IMG/VR virus record: IMGVR_UViG_3300046170_000371 | Span: 1 to 64,000 of that record | Reading direction: 5' to 3' (one strand) | Length of the DNA stretch: 64,000 bases | Origin: a virus | Part shown: piece by piece, positions 38,508 to 49,086 of the stretch | Layout: every line of letters starts with the position of its first letter | Position numbering within the stretch: position 1 is the stretch's first letter | Position numbers and translations under genes: made by a program | Notes under the pieces: model-generated | The model's input: only the letters and a program-made list of their open reading frames with translations | Told to the model about the DNA's origin: nothing | Databases searched by the model: none

Positions 38508-39224
38508 ATGCCTGAGATTTCCGTAGATGAGTTCGTCAATTTCTTTAAATATTATAAGGATGAACCACATCAGCGAGCAGGAGTTAAAGAGCTCTATCGT
38601 TATCTTGATTTAATTAGCAAGGATGATACATCATCTTGGATTAAAATCTATCGTGAAGGACCAAAGAAATCAGCACCAGTCAAAGCTGCTGATGAAGTTC
38701 ATGTAACTAAAGCACAGCTCGCTGCAATCTGGGGATGCTCTGCTGATTTAATTCACGACTATGAGATTGATGAAATGAACTCGTGCTTGGAGAAGTATGA
38801 GATTACAACTGCTCCACGCATCCGTCACTTCTTATCACAGACAGGACACGAGAGTGGTGGGGGGCGTTATAAGAAAGAGCTTGCTAGTGGGGAAGCGTAT
38901 AACGGAAGAGATGACTTAGGTAATACCTCGCCTGGTGATGGACCTAAATACAAAGGTGCTGGTTACATCCAGCTCACTGGCAAGTACAACTACTCGCGCT
39001 TGGCTGAATACTTAGATGACCCTCGTGTGATGGAAGGCGTTGAGTATGTAGCAGAAAACCTGCCGTTTACATCAGCAGGTTACTGGTGGGAAGATAATAA
39101 GATGAACGAACTAATTGATAGTGGTGCTGATGTAGTAGCTGTAACCCGCCGAGTGAATGGCGGGACTAACGGGCTAGCTGATAGAGAACATTACTACCAG
39201 CGTTGCCTTCAGCAGATTCAGTAA
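38508..39224 (+). CDS. GH19 chitinase-like endolysin
   Basis: 238 residues. N-terminal 95 residues are unassigned. The C-terminal domain is GH19: HFLSQTGHESGGGRYKKELA with the catalytic Glu near residue 122, GDGPKYKGAGYIQLTGKYNY, and TRRVNGGTNGLADREHYYQR. Phage GH19 enzymes cut the peptidoglycan glycan strand for lysis. No signal peptide is visible, so a holin is needed. Only this gene and the 36.7-37.5 kb pair are on the plus strand in the late region. It overlaps the fibre gene end by 7 bases. Confidence 0.9.
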   Translation: MPEISVDEFVNFFKYYKDEPHQRAGVKELYRYLDLISKDDTSSWIKIYREGPKKSAPVKAADEVHVTKAQLAAIWGCSADLIHDYEIDEMNSCLEKYEITTAPRIRHFLSQTGHESGGGRYKKELASGEAYNGRDDLGNTSPGDGPKYKGAGYIQLTGKYNYSRLAEYLDDPRVMEGVEYVAENLPFTSAGYWWEDNKMNELIDSGADVVAVTRRVNGGTNGLADREHYYQRCLQQIQ

Positions 39225-42200
39225 CCGCTGCTTTCTTCTTCTTCTTCTTCTTCTTCTGTCTCTTCCGGCACTTCATAGTTGCCGTGATAGATGGTGCCAC
39301 CGTCAGGCATATAGAAGGTTTCACCGTTCATATCGTGCGTGTGGTGGTCATCAACTGAACTTGCGGCATTAGCAGCAGCTGCTGTGTAATACAGAGGATA
39401 GTAGCCATCAAGAGCGAATGGTTCTGCGGCATTAACTGCGGCAAGCACCGTTGCTGTTAAGCGGTCGGTCTCTTCTGCTGTCAGTGTTGCTCCACCCATC
39501 AAGCGATAGAAGCTAGATGCGATTGAAGTGCGACGAGCGTTGACATTCTGTGGGAAAGCAGCGAAAGCAGCAGCAATATCTTGCGACATCTGTACGTGCT
39601 TAGGGTCATTTGCATTAAGAGCAGTGAACTCTTTAATTGCAAAGAACTCTTCACCGTTGCGACCAGTAGAGCACCACTCGTTGTTACTGTTTTCAAGCGT
39701 GATGGTGTCAGTACCGTTGGTTGAAACGAAAGTACCCACCCCTGATTTCTCAGGGCCGACTACCTTCAGTCCTGCTTCTGTCCAATCACCAGTAGTGTTG
39801 GTAAGAGTAATAGTTGGACCTGCGGGGTCAGCGTCTTCAGTTAGTTCACCTGTTGGGAAGAATTCACCAGCCATAGCATCTTTAGCAATAGCGATGTAGA
39901 TGTATTTATTACCTGATACTTCGAGGTCGCTCTTACCGTCACCAAGGTCAAACTTCCAACCGTCAGAAGTGAAGTAAAAATACTGGCGCGAGTAGTTTTC
40001 TCCATCGCCTTCCTTATCTGCTTCGTCAGCAGCCAATGTAGGATCATTTGCGCCTTGAGTGACTCCTCGTGTTGAGTCAAACATCCGCCAAGCACCTCCA
40101 TCAGTTGTATTCTTGATCATCACAAACTCGGGCTCGAAACCCACACCGGTAACTTCACCACCACTGTCGCCTGTATATGTACCACATTTAATCTTGCCAG
40201 GTGTGTCAGCAAACAAATAGGCGACATATTCTTCACCATCTGCATTTGTTTGATTAGCTTGACCAACAGTAAACTCATCGGCAGTTGGTTCAGTACTGTT
40301 CCAGTATGTACCATCATTTGTAAATTCACTGTTGGTATTAAGTCTTCCGTAGTAACTTGCTCCAAGAGATTTATGATAAACCGTCCAAGACGTACTACCA
40401 CTTGAATAGTTTTTGACAAGCATCATGCCCGGTTCTGTTGAGAGCTGATGACTTACACTTTGTGCGGGTGCATTATTGCCAACATAAGTAACAACATCGA
40501 AGAAGCCTGGCGCTGCTTTAAAATTCCAGGCAACGTAATTTAAACCACTACTATTAGTAGGTCCGCTGTTTCCTGTAGTAAACCCAGTATCATCAAAACC
40601 TTTGCGATGCGCCGAATTACTCCAACCATTATTACTAAGGTTGGTGTACATTCCAAGGTTTTGGATTGTATTCATTAACACGTGATTTTCCACACCACTT
40701 CTGCACTTAATCCAAACCGCACTTCTTACAGTGTTATCAATACCTGTTGTAATTTTGTGATCTGCACCAGTACCGCTGTAAACCGTGGTGCTAAACGCAG
40801 GAGTCTCAGCACCAAATGTGCTTGTTGCATTTTCACCTTGTACTGTGTCACCAGCCTTAAAGTTGTTTAAGTCTTGAGCGTCGGTAAGGGTAAGGGTTGT
40901 TGAGGCGTCATTACCTGTGGCTGAATACATCACACGGTCAGTTTTATTAGTTGCAACTGCAACAAACTTACTGTCTCCGTACGCTACTGAAAACCAACTA
41001 TTATTTCCTGATGGTGTTCCTGCATTCCACTTAATACCGTCATCCGAATACATCGTTCCACCGGAACCAACTGCTACGAACCTACCGTTTCCGTAGGTAA
41101 CACGAGTCCAAGATAATTTACCTCCGGGTGTTGGGTCTGCTGAGTACCAAGTGATGGCATCAGTAGACCACATTGCCTGGTAATCTCCGTCGGCTGCAAC
41201 AGCAACAAACTTTCCGTTTCCGTAGGCTATGCTATAAAAAGCATTTAATTCTGGTACATCAACATAAGTCCAACTATTACCTTTGTCAGTTGAATACATC
41301 ACACGTCGGTCGCCACCGGCGGCAACGGCAACAAACTTTCCGTCGGCGTAGATTAGATCTTGCCAACTATTAGTGTCAACTACAGGACCTGAAGACCAAC
41401 TAGCACCATTATTAGTTGACTTCATAGTAAGTCCATCAGAGTAAGCAAGTGCTAAAAACACACCTTCTCCGAAAGCAACACAACCCCACCGCCCTGAGGT
41501 ATTTGCTGCAGCTTTTTCAAGCCAAAGAGTACCGTTACTGCTATACATTGTGCGATTAGAACCAGTGTTTGCAACTGCTACAAACGTATTGTTTCCGTAG
41601 GCTAATGAATACCAGCCTTCCAAGGGACATGTCACTGGAGTCCAATCAGTACCGTTAATTGAATACATTGATCGCTGGTCACCACCGCTTCCAACTGCTA
41701 CAAATCTCCCGCCGGCATAAACTATTGCTCGCCAGTCTCCTGAATCTTGTTTTAATGAAGTCCAACCACCAGGTACATCAACAACAGTATCAATCGCACT
41801 AGATTCTGGGGTGTAACTAGCAACAGCGCCAGTATCATCAACCATTACTAATGCATCGTTAGCAATAAAAGTATCAAGATTAAGAGAGCTAGAAACTGTT
41901 AGTTCAGTTTCAGTTGTTGCTGTGATTGGTCCAGCAGCTCCTTCAGGATTAGGCAGTTGTGGAAGCAACGCATTGCTTTCCTTGACTGAGGTACCAGCAG
42001 TATTCTCAGCTTTAACGATGGCAGAAACTGCAGTACCCATTGGTAAGTCAGTATCAGGGTCATTGCCAGTTGAGAACAAGCTTGGGAACTTAATGCTGTA
42101 ATCTTTATTACTTACATTGACGAAGCCTGGGTCACTAGCTTGAATGCCAATGACTTGCGCTTTATCAGAAATGATTTGGAGTTTTGCATATGCTTCATTT

Positions 42201-45200
42201 TGAGTTCCTGTTACAGGAATAACAGGTGCAATGCTAAAAGCAGTATCGCTATTGTTATCAGCAATCCAACGACCAGATACATTTGATAGTTCAATCTCAG
42301 TACCAGTAATTTGACTGATAGTACCTTCTGCTGTATTCGTAGGACCTTCAACAACAGTTCCGATTTGCTCTGTCCAATCTCCAGAGACATTGGTGAGTGT
42401 CATTGAATTGTTATCTACATCAACCTCATCAACGATTGCGGTTGCTGCGAATTCACCAGCCATAGCGTCTTCTGCAATGGCGACGTAGATGTATTCACCA
42501 TTAGTTCCATTGAAAGAAGCATTTGAGCTTTTTACTGTGAAGCCAGTTGGAGTCCAAGCAAAATAATCACTCCAAGGGTTTGTGTAATAATCAGAATCAC
42601 CTTGATTGCTATTTGGAACTAAACCATTGATATTTCTTTCTCTATCAAAAATCATCCAATCTGAGCTGGAGAATTTAGCACTCTTGAACATTACCCAACC
42701 GGGTTTGAAACCAACGTCAACAGTAGTGTCAGTTGAACCTTGCCCTATGTACTGACCGCACTTAATCCTGCCAGGCGTGTCAGCAAATAAATAGGCGACA
42801 TATTCTTCATTGGCATAATTTACTCGGTCAGTATCACCAACAGAAAACGTTTTGGCGTTCATGTCCATAGTTGGGTTACCGGTTGTTGCCCAATATGACT
42901 CCGGTCCCGACTTGCTGAGAGTGCTATTTAATATTAAAGCGTATTGATAAGTGAAACCTGAGTCTTTATGCCATACTGCCCACGGGGAAGTTGAAGTAGT
43001 AGATTTAACTATAATACAGCCAGGGGTTGAATTTAAGTTGTGTGGAATATTTGCGTAGTCATTCGTTCCTTCCCACGTAACAATATCCATGAAGCCTGGC
43101 GCTGCACGGAAGTTCCAACCAACATAGGTTAGTCCTGAAGTATTTACTCTTCCATTAGTCCCAAGGGTAAATCCTTGGCTATCAAAAGATAGTAAGGTAT
43201 TGCCTCTGCTCGTGCTTGCTTCGGTAATTTCTGAAGATAGAGCCTGTAATGGACCTCTCAAGGTGTCGTATAGAAAATGTCCAAAATTACCTTCTCTATT
43301 TTTGATCCAAACTAAAGCCTTGGCGGTATTATCTATTCCATTGTTTACCGGGGTTTCTGCACTGTTGCCGTTCCAAAGCGTAGTGGCAAACGCAGGAGAT
43401 AAAGCAAATGTTGCTGATGTATCAGAACCTTCAATTGCATCACCTGGCTTGAAATACTGCAGGTCATCATTTGATGCTTCAAAAGCTAGTTCGGTTTGAG
43501 AATTACCACCTGGACCTTCTGCAATGGCGACGTAGATGTACTCGCCATTAAGTTCGTTAGGTGTACCTGCATCATAAATAGTGAACCCTGTGTCGGTTAG
43601 TTCAACTTTAGAAGTAACAGCTTCAGCCTTGGGGTCATTGGCAAGCAGTGTTGCAATGTCTGTGCTGGCATTCCCGTTAGGTCTCGCCGTATCCCATATC
43701 ATCCAGCTGCTTGACGAATCAACTCTCTTGTACAAGACCCAGCCCGGCTTGAATCCAACATCTATTGACACCTGCGAACCAGTACCATTAAACAAACCGC
43801 ACTTAATACCAGCATCGGGGTTGTCTGCAAACAAGTAAGCGACATATTCTACGTTTACCTTGTTTGAGCTAGGCGCTGAAGCATAAACGGAGAAATATGT
43901 ATCTGTTTGCTCTGCACTAGGTGCAAATTCAGAGTATCTGCCAAATGCTTGATTCATATTTAAAAATCCGTTTTCTGATTGAACACCATCATCATTTGCC
44001 GCATCTTTATGCCACACACACCATTCACCCGAGGCACTGGAGGACTTGCAAATAATCACGCCAGGAGCTGAATTCAATTGATGTGGTATCTGTCTATTTA
44101 AACCAGTATTCCCATCGCCTGTATAGGTAACAACATCCATGAAGCCTGCGCCTGCTTTAAAGTTCCAGGCGACGTAATTATTGCCTGAGATATTTGTCCC
44201 ACTAAAGCCATTCAGCAATTCAAACCCATCTTGTTGGGGAGCCAAAAAGCCTGTGTTGTTCTCAGCTTTGTCGCTATTGTTGCTTATCAAGTAAGTAGAA
44301 TGATCTGAAGAACTTAAATGGTGATTGATACTGCTACCATCTCTATTCTTTATCCAAAGTAGAGTGTCAGCAGTGTTATCAATACCAGTAGTAATTGTTT
44401 GAGCAGAGCTATTACCTGAATAAAGCGTAGAGCTAAACCCACCGATAGGCGGGGTTACAGTAACACTTGCGATATTAGTTGTAGTTGGAGTGTAAGAAGC
44501 AGGCTCAAATTCCCCGCTGCCATCTTGCTTGACTGTGCCATCTGTCATGAAGACATCGCCAGTCAGTTTATCTAAATCTTTTTCAGTAGCAACTGTCAGT
44601 TGTGTACCAGCAATGTCACCAACTTCTTCTGCAATAGCGACGAAGATGCAATTTATAGAAGAACCACCGAGACCTTCATTGTGAGCGAAGCCTGTATCTG
44701 TAGACCAAATTCTTAAATCTTGTGTCTCTGCGCTATCTGTGTTTGCATTTAAGCCTGGCTGATTACTACTATTATTTGCCAGCCCTCGGGTTAAATCAAA
44801 GATGTTCCAATTAGCAGCGGTACCGCTATTTGAGTTAGAGGCTTTCCAAAGAACCCAACCAGCTTTGAATCCACAGTCCACTTCAATCGTTTCGCTGACG
44901 CCTGCTCCACCGGTAAACGTACCGCACTTAATACCAGCGTCGGGGTTGTCAGCAAACAGGTAGGCGATGTAATCTGTATCTAAATTGTTAGTAGTGTTTT
45001 TTGTACCAACACTAAATACAGTGTCAGTAGGTTCTTGATGCCATCGCGATGGATTAGTTTTGGCTTCATCGGTTTTATTAAGACAAATATATTGGGTATA
45101 GCCTAAGTCTTTGTGATAGACCTCCCAATCCATGCCTGCTGCATTCCGTGCTTTTACAATGATGACCCCTGGCGCTGTGCCTAAACTATGAGGCACATCT

Positions 45201-46279
45201 TGGGGAATATCAGTGCCGCCCGCGCCCGGTGGATGGCTACCTACGTATTCAACAATATCGAAGAAACCTGTACCTGCTTGAAAGTTCCAGGCGGCAAAGT
45301 CAACTGTATTGTTGCCTCCATTAGTCCAACCTGATCTATTACCAAGAACAGCACCTTCGTCAGTAAAAGATTCAACATCTTGCGAAGAAGCACTGAGATT
45401 ATAGACTTCTGCGTTAGTATTATGCGTACTAAGATTATATTCATTTCCTCTGACTGTATCTACTAAAGCGTGACCATAGGTAGAAGTTCTTGCTTTAAAC
45501 CACATCAATGATTTGGCAGTGTTATCAATACCAGTTTTAAGAACTTGAGTGGCAGCATTGCCTGTATAAAGCGTGGTACTAAATCCACCACCAGGTACTT
45601 CAATATTTTCTACATCAGTAATCGTATCTGAGTTGACTGCAAAATCAAATGTAGTTCCAGAGAGTTTAGCTTTTACCGCATAGGTGGGGTCTGGTTTCCC
45701 ATCTAATGCCATTACTGTTGTATATGGGAACTCTTTACCTGTATAACGATTTGCACCATCATAAATTTCAGTTAGTACTACTTCATTAATAACAGGAGCA
45801 ACTTCAACAGATGTTACGGGACCACTAAAACCAGTATTACTTGCCGTTGTACCAAGAGCATCTGTTGTTGTACAAGTACAGCCAATAAATTTACCAATGT
45901 CTGATTCTGGCACACTATATGTTGATGCCTGTTGTCCAACAATATCTACTAAATTTGTACCAATTAAGTCATCGGCATAATGCCACTGATATGTGAATGG
46001 ATAGCCACCATCTGGTTCTTTACCACCAGTTACAACAGGCTGAGCTGTAGCTGCTTCATTAATAAGCGGAGGGTTAGGAGAAACAACGACTGTAATTTCT
46101 AATGGGTCAATGACTGAATTAATGAAATCAGCACCAGTAATCTTGTAGGTAGAGTCACTGCGATTTACCAAGAGGTAATCAGTTGTTTCAAGGGTAGCCA
46201 TTAGTGTGTCCGTGGTTTGTGTATAAGTCGTGTCAGTACGATTGACGAGAAATTCATCAGTCGGTTGTAGTTCAGCCAT
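39218..46279 (-). CDS. Giant tail fibre / adhesin (2353 aa) with lectin-like and propeller-like repeats
   Basis: N-terminus has two copies of a short module (DEFLVNRTDTTYTQT, DYLLVNRSDSTYKIT), then an Ig-like domain near residues 95-160. Four lectin-like repeats (DUF7483-style) begin near residues 231, 613, 963 and 1828, each opening FSTTLY(T/S)GN and GIDNT, then (W/F)IKNR and YVAWNFKAG. Residues about 1510-1790 form a propeller-like series of FVAVA and MYSTD units, 7-8 in number. The C-terminus has a FRLMGG-like region, a His cluster and a poly-Glu tail. No indel over 7 kb. Likely host recognition. Confidence 0.85.
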   Translation of the reverse strand: MAELQPTDEFLVNRTDTTYTQTTDTLMATLETTDYLLVNRSDSTYKITGADFINSVIDPLEITVVVSPNPPLINEAATAQPVVTGGKEPDGGYPFTYQWHYADDLIGTNLVDIVGQQASTYSVPESDIGKFIGCTCTTTDALGTTASNTGFSGPVTSVEVAPVINEVVLTEIYDGANRYTGKEFPYTTVMALDGKPDPTYAVKAKLSGTTFDFAVNSDTITDVENIEVPGGGFSTTLYTGNAATQVLKTGIDNTAKSLMWFKARTSTYGHALVDTVRGNEYNLSTHNTNAEVYNLSASSQDVESFTDEGAVLGNRSGWTNGGNNTVDFAAWNFQAGTGFFDIVEYVGSHPPGAGGTDIPQDVPHSLGTAPGVIIVKARNAAGMDWEVYHKDLGYTQYICLNKTDEAKTNPSRWHQEPTDTVFSVGTKNTTNNLDTDYIAYLFADNPDAGIKCGTFTGGAGVSETIEVDCGFKAGWVLWKASNSNSGTAANWNIFDLTRGLANNSSNQPGLNANTDSAETQDLRIWSTDTGFAHNEGLGGSSINCIFVAIAEEVGDIAGTQLTVATEKDLDKLTGDVFMTDGTVKQDGSGEFEPASYTPTTTNIASVTVTPPIGGFSSTLYSGNSSAQTITTGIDNTADTLLWIKNRDGSSINHHLSSSDHSTYLISNNSDKAENNTGFLAPQQDGFELLNGFSGTNISGNNYVAWNFKAGAGFMDVVTYTGDGNTGLNRQIPHQLNSAPGVIICKSSSASGEWCVWHKDAANDDGVQSENGFLNMNQAFGRYSEFAPSAEQTDTYFSVYASAPSSNKVNVEYVAYLFADNPDAGIKCGLFNGTGSQVSIDVGFKPGWVLYKRVDSSSSWMIWDTARPNGNASTDIATLLANDPKAEAVTSKVELTDTGFTIYDAGTPNELNGEYIYVAIAEGPGGNSQTELAFEASNDDLQYFKPGDAIEGSDTSATFALSPAFATTLWNGNSAETPVNNGIDNTAKALVWIKNREGNFGHFLYDTLRGPLQALSSEITEASTSRGNTLLSFDSQGFTLGTNGRVNTSGLTYVGWNFRAAPGFMDIVTWEGTNDYANIPHNLNSTPGCIIVKSTTSTSPWAVWHKDSGFTYQYALILNSTLSKSGPESYWATTGNPTMDMNAKTFSVGDTDRVNYANEEYVAYLFADTPGRIKCGQYIGQGSTDTTVDVGFKPGWVMFKSAKFSSSDWMIFDRERNINGLVPNSNQGDSDYYTNPWSDYFAWTPTGFTVKSSNASFNGTNGEYIYVAIAEDAMAGEFAATAIVDEVDVDNNSMTLTNVSGDWTEQIGTVVEGPTNTAEGTISQITGTEIELSNVSGRWIADNNSDTAFSIAPVIPVTGTQNEAYAKLQIISDKAQVIGIQASDPGFVNVSNKDYSIKFPSLFSTGNDPDTDLPMGTAVSAIVKAENTAGTSVKESNALLPQLPNPEGAAGPITATTETELTVSSSLNLDTFIANDALVMVDDTGAVASYTPESSAIDTVVDVPGGWTSLKQDSGDWRAIVYAGGRFVAVGSGGDQRSMYSINGTDWTPVTCPLEGWYSLAYGNNTFVAVANTGSNRTMYSSNGTLWLEKAAANTSGRWGCVAFGEGVFLALAYSDGLTMKSTNNGASWSSGPVVDTNSWQDLIYADGKFVAVAAGGDRRVMYSTDKGNSWTYVDVPELNAFYSIAYGNGKFVAVAADGDYQAMWSTDAITWYSADPTPGGKLSWTRVTYGNGRFVAVGSGGTMYSDDGIKWNAGTPSGNNSWFSVAYGDSKFVAVATNKTDRVMYSATGNDASTTLTLTDAQDLNNFKAGDTVQGENATSTFGAETPAFSTTVYSGTGADHKITTGIDNTVRSAVWIKCRSGVENHVLMNTIQNLGMYTNLSNNGWSNSAHRKGFDDTGFTTGNSGPTNSSGLNYVAWNFKAAPGFFDVVTYVGNNAPAQSVSHQLSTEPGMMLVKNYSSGSTSWTVYHKSLGASYYGRLNTNSEFTNDGTYWNSTEPTADEFTVGQANQTNADGEEYVAYLFADTPGKIKCGTYTGDSGGEVTGVGFEPEFVMIKNTTDGGAWRMFDSTRGVTQGANDPTLAADEADKEGDGENYSRQYFYFTSDGWKFDLGDGKSDLEVSGNKYIYIAIAKDAMAGEFFPTGELTEDADPAGPTITLTNTTGDWTEAGLKVVGPEKSGVGTFVSTNGTDTITLENSNNEWCSTGRNGEEFFAIKEFTALNANDPKHVQMSQDIAAAFAAFPQNVNARRTSIASSFYRLMGGATLTAEETDRLTATVLAAVNAAEPFALDGYYPLYYTAAAANAASSVDDHHTHDMNGETFYMPDGGTIYHGNYEVPEETEEEEEEEESSGY

Positions 46280-46291
46280 TGTTATCTCCTA

Positions 46292-46624
46292 TCAAACGAG
46301 GGTAGGAATGGCAGACCAGTCGTCTCCAATCCGTACGCCTTCTGTTTCTACTGCGATGCCGTATCCGGGATATGCCTTTACTGCGAGGTTAAAAGTGTTG
46401 TCGCCGTTATCAATTTGAGTTAAGCCGTCGCCAGCACCGCCGCCACCGCCTGGAGCACCAGCACCAGCGATACGAACGATATTGTCACCAGCGTCTTTGA
46501 TAAACAGTACGGGGTCGGTCTCACTGTAGTTAACAGCAAGTTCACCGTATTCCATCTGCGCTGCGGTTGGTTCTTTTGCCTGACCACCGTCCAGCACATT
46601 ACTGCGCTTTAGTTGAATTTTCAT
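46292..46624 (-). CDS. Tail fibre N-terminal-type protein (110 aa)
   Basis: MKIQLKRSNVLDGGQAKEPT, EYGELAVNYSETDPVLFIKD: the start resembles the attachment domain of many cyanophage fibres. A Gly-rich linker (GAPGGGGGAGDG) follows, then a short strand region. Probably a fibre adaptor. Confidence 0.6.
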   Translation of the reverse strand: MKIQLKRSNVLDGGQAKEPTAAQMEYGELAVNYSETDPVLFIKDAGDNIVRIAGAGAPGGGGGAGDGLTQIDNGDNTFNLAVKAYPGYGIAVETEGVRIGDDWSAIPTLV

Positions 46625-46687
46625 CTCTGCCTCGCTAAAAAGCTATACCACGAATAATAATCCGTTGTATTTATTCTAGCGATTTAA

Positions 46688-46894
46688 TTAATATGTTCCG
46701 CCGTCAATTGCTTCAGAGTATGAGATTACTCCTGAGTCATCTTCAACAATAACGAATGTTCCTTCACGTCCAGGCTTAGCTAACTTACCTGCTTCTGCTT
46801 GAATAAAGTTAGAGAAATCTGCAACAGTAATTTTACGGTTACTTGAATCTGTAACTCTATATAGAGGCAGGAGGTCTGTATTCTGTAGTGCCAT
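46688..46894 (-). CDS. Small fibre-associated protein (68 aa)
   Basis: MALQNTDLLPLYRVTDSSNR followed by ITVADF matches the N-terminal module of the giant fibre and of 46897-47883 (MALLNTDYFVVQRP). A one-module protein, perhaps a connector. Confidence 0.55.
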   Translation of the reverse strand: MALQNTDLLPLYRVTDSSNRKITVADFSNFIQAEAGKLAKPGREGTFVIVEDDSGVISYSEAIDGGTY

Positions 46895-46896
46895 AA

Positions 46897-47883
46897 TCAA
46901 GCATCTCCGAAAGTGCTAAAGTCCTTAACTAAATAATAAGTATCTACATAACCAGGCGTGGCTGCTGTAGTAATAGATGTTGATTTAACAGAACCATTCT
47001 CTTGAAGTAGAACCGCACCTTTCTGTACAGTCGTTCCATCTTTGATTGATACAGTTGTTTCAGACTTGCCGAAGTCAGGGTCACCGTCTACTGCCGTATC
47101 ATCTACTAACTCAGTAGTTACTTCAATCGGGTCTTCACCTTTCAGAGAAGACAAAGTGCTATCAGAAATATCTTCAAGCTCTTGATTGATGTTAATAATC
47201 TCTTGATTGATATTAGTAATGTTCTCAGTCAGGCTTCCTGTAAGACCTTGACCGTCACCAATGATGACTTCAATGCCATCAATATTGGTTTCAATTTCTA
47301 CAATGTTGTCGTTAGATGCTTTCAGTAAACTGGCAGGGACTACAGCGTTGCCATTAGGTGAAGCAACTCCATCATTTGCTACAACATCTGATGCCACCGC
47401 AATAGAAGGAACTACACCAGAGCGAGTTGCCCTAGGTACTGACATTGTGGCATCTGTTGTTAATGCGTCGTATACAGAAATCTGTGGTGATTCTTCTACA
47501 TTATCGTCAACTGAGATTGGCTGAATACCAATGATTTCTTCTACACCATGGTCTCCAGTATCACTCTTAATTAAATCCCAGCTGTTAGAACCCCCATTCC
47601 AAATAGCACGGTCACCTTGTTCTACATTTTCACCTAGGATGTTAGCTACCCAAGTACCTGCTCCAGTAACAGGGTTGTTGTTGATGTAAAGGTCACCGTT
47701 CTGTACACCTGTGCCATCAAGGCTAGGGTCTTGACCGTTATCACGGAAGTCCCTAGAACCTTTGTAGCTGATTGTTTCACCAGCAGCGATAAATTCTTTT
47801 AGCTTTTCTCCACTCAGTTTGTAATGCTTGTTAGCATCTGTTGGACGTTGAACAACAAAATAGTCAGTATTTAATAGAGCCAT
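46897..47883 (-). CDS. Tail fibre/baseplate protein (328 aa)
   Basis: N-terminal module MALLNTDYFVVQRPTDANKH, then GDLYINNNPVTGAGTWVAN, a coiled coil (NITNINQEIININQELEDIS) and a C-terminal strand domain (GKSETTVSIKDGTTVQKGAV). Typical trimeric fibre layout. No indel seen. Confidence 0.65.
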   Translation of the reverse strand: MALLNTDYFVVQRPTDANKHYKLSGEKLKEFIAAGETISYKGSRDFRDNGQDPSLDGTGVQNGDLYINNNPVTGAGTWVANILGENVEQGDRAIWNGGSNSWDLIKSDTGDHGVEEIIGIQPISVDDNVEESPQISVYDALTTDATMSVPRATRSGVVPSIAVASDVVANDGVASPNGNAVVPASLLKASNDNIVEIETNIDGIEVIIGDGQGLTGSLTENITNINQEIININQELEDISDSTLSSLKGEDPIEVTTELVDDTAVDGDPDFGKSETTVSIKDGTTVQKGAVLLQENGSVKSTSITTAATPGYVDTYYLVKDFSTFGDA

Positions 47884-47889
47884 GATTTC

Positions 47890-48492
47890 TTAAGGAGCAG
47901 GGGGGAGGCTATTGATGTCAAGTGTGACTTCGGTTAAGCCATCACGATCAGTTAATTCAATAGGGTCAATTGAAGTAAAGGACTGAGTGGTCCCTCTACT
48001 ATTATAGTCTTGTAGTGTTACATTTAAATTTTGACGGATGCTTTCTGGTACATCTTCTAGTCCGCCAAAAGCAAACGTTAGAACTGATGCATGGTCATTG
48101 ACATCGTACAAAACAGTAACAGGGTTGCCTGATACTGATGTTAATAATGGTGGAATATCAAAGCCTTCAACTGATGCAAGGATGCGTTCAGAAGGAGCAT
48201 CAATTTCAGGTGCCAGTGAAATGTCTAATGTAATTTCAACAGCGCTAGGTGTACCGTCTACTACAAGTGGAATAGCACTAATCAGCAAGAATTCTGCTGT
48301 ATCAGGTGGAGGTGGAATAATAATTCCATCGCCACAAGGTAATTCATCTGGTTCAGAAACACGCCACGTTGGTGGACCTTGTGCAACGTTTGGATTGATG
48401 CACAGATAATAACGATTAAACCGAGAGACATAATCTCCTGGAGTTGGAATTACCGGGTTAGGCTCCCATACTTCTAGATTTAATTCGCTCAT
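47890..48492 (-). CDS. Virion-associated beta-rich protein (200 aa)
   Basis: Starts MSELNLEVWEPNPVIPTPGD, includes YYLCINPNVAQGPPTWRV and Pro-rich IIIPPPPD, then two strand-rich modules (VVDGTPSAVEITLDI). Probably a tail component. Confidence 0.55.
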   Translation of the reverse strand: MSELNLEVWEPNPVIPTPGDYVSRFNRYYLCINPNVAQGPPTWRVSEPDELPCGDGIIIPPPPDTAEFLLISAIPLVVDGTPSAVEITLDISLAPEIDAPSERILASVEGFDIPPLLTSVSGNPVTVLYDVNDHASVLTFAFGGLEDVPESIRQNLNVTLQDYNSRGTTQSFTSIDPIELTDRDGLTEVTLDINSLPPAP

Positions 48493-48516
48493 CTGACAGA
48501 TGCTGTTTCTTCTATT

Positions 48517-48657
48517 TTACTCGTTTGTTGGAGGTGTATTATTTTTAGTCGTTTCATCCTCGCACTTTGCTTTTTTACAAATGCGTTTTGTTGGAGGACC
48601 ATTACCAGTAGCATTGCTGGGTTTATAATCTCTATACTGACGATTAAACTTGTTCAT
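48517..48657 (-). CDS. Small basic protein (46 aa)
   Basis: MNKFNRQYRDYKPSNATGNG, then KRICKKAKC. Overlaps the next gene by 14 bases. Unrecognised. Confidence 0.45.
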   Translation of the reverse strand: MNKFNRQYRDYKPSNATGNGPPTKRICKKAKCEDETTKNNTPPTNE

Positions 48658-48880
48658 TCTTTAGCTCTCCATAATTACTTAAAAAGTCATGCATGTTTTT
48701 TTCCATCTGCTTTGCGATGACTGAATGAAGCAGGTGTTCATATCTCATAAATAACTTAGTAACATTCTTGAGGCTTTCTTGTAAGACCTTGACGTCTTCA
48801 CATTGCTCTACCTCATCAAAGATAACTCGTTGCTTTAACTCAGCTTCTAGTGGTAAATCAAAATCAGATGCTTCAAACAT
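48644..48880 (-). CDS. Hypothetical helical protein (78 aa)
   Basis: Coiled-coil-like (EAELKQRVIFDEVEQCEDVK, SLKNVTKLFMRYEHLL). Unrecognised; possibly a chaperone for fibre assembly, with no direct evidence. Confidence 0.5.
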   Translation of the reverse strand: MFEASDFDLPLEAELKQRVIFDEVEQCEDVKVLQESLKNVTKLFMRYEHLLHSVIAKQMEKNMHDFLSNYGELKNEQV

Positions 48881-48882
48881 AA

Positions 48883-49086
48883 CTATTCTTTTATAGAGGC
48901 TCCTGTTATTAATGCTAGCGTTGTTGCAATCATGACGTTGAATGTATTCTCATAACGCTCACCTATCTTTGGACAAGAAGATAGTCCGCCTGATTTAGCG
49001 CAATAATAAAAGCCCACCCCAAAGAGGCAGGCTTGAAAGGTAAAAATTCCCGCTAACATCTGTAGTAGGAATTTTTGTTTATTCAT
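48883..49086 (-). CDS. Small two-TM membrane protein (67 aa)
   Basis: TM1 LQMLAGIFTFQACLFGVGFY, a polar Cys loop (AKSGGLSSCPKIGERY), TM2 FNVMIATTLALITGAS. A further holin candidate beside the fibre genes. Confidence 0.5.
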   Translation of the reverse strand: MNKQKFLLQMLAGIFTFQACLFGVGFYYCAKSGGLSSCPKIGERYENTFNVMIATTLALITGASIKE

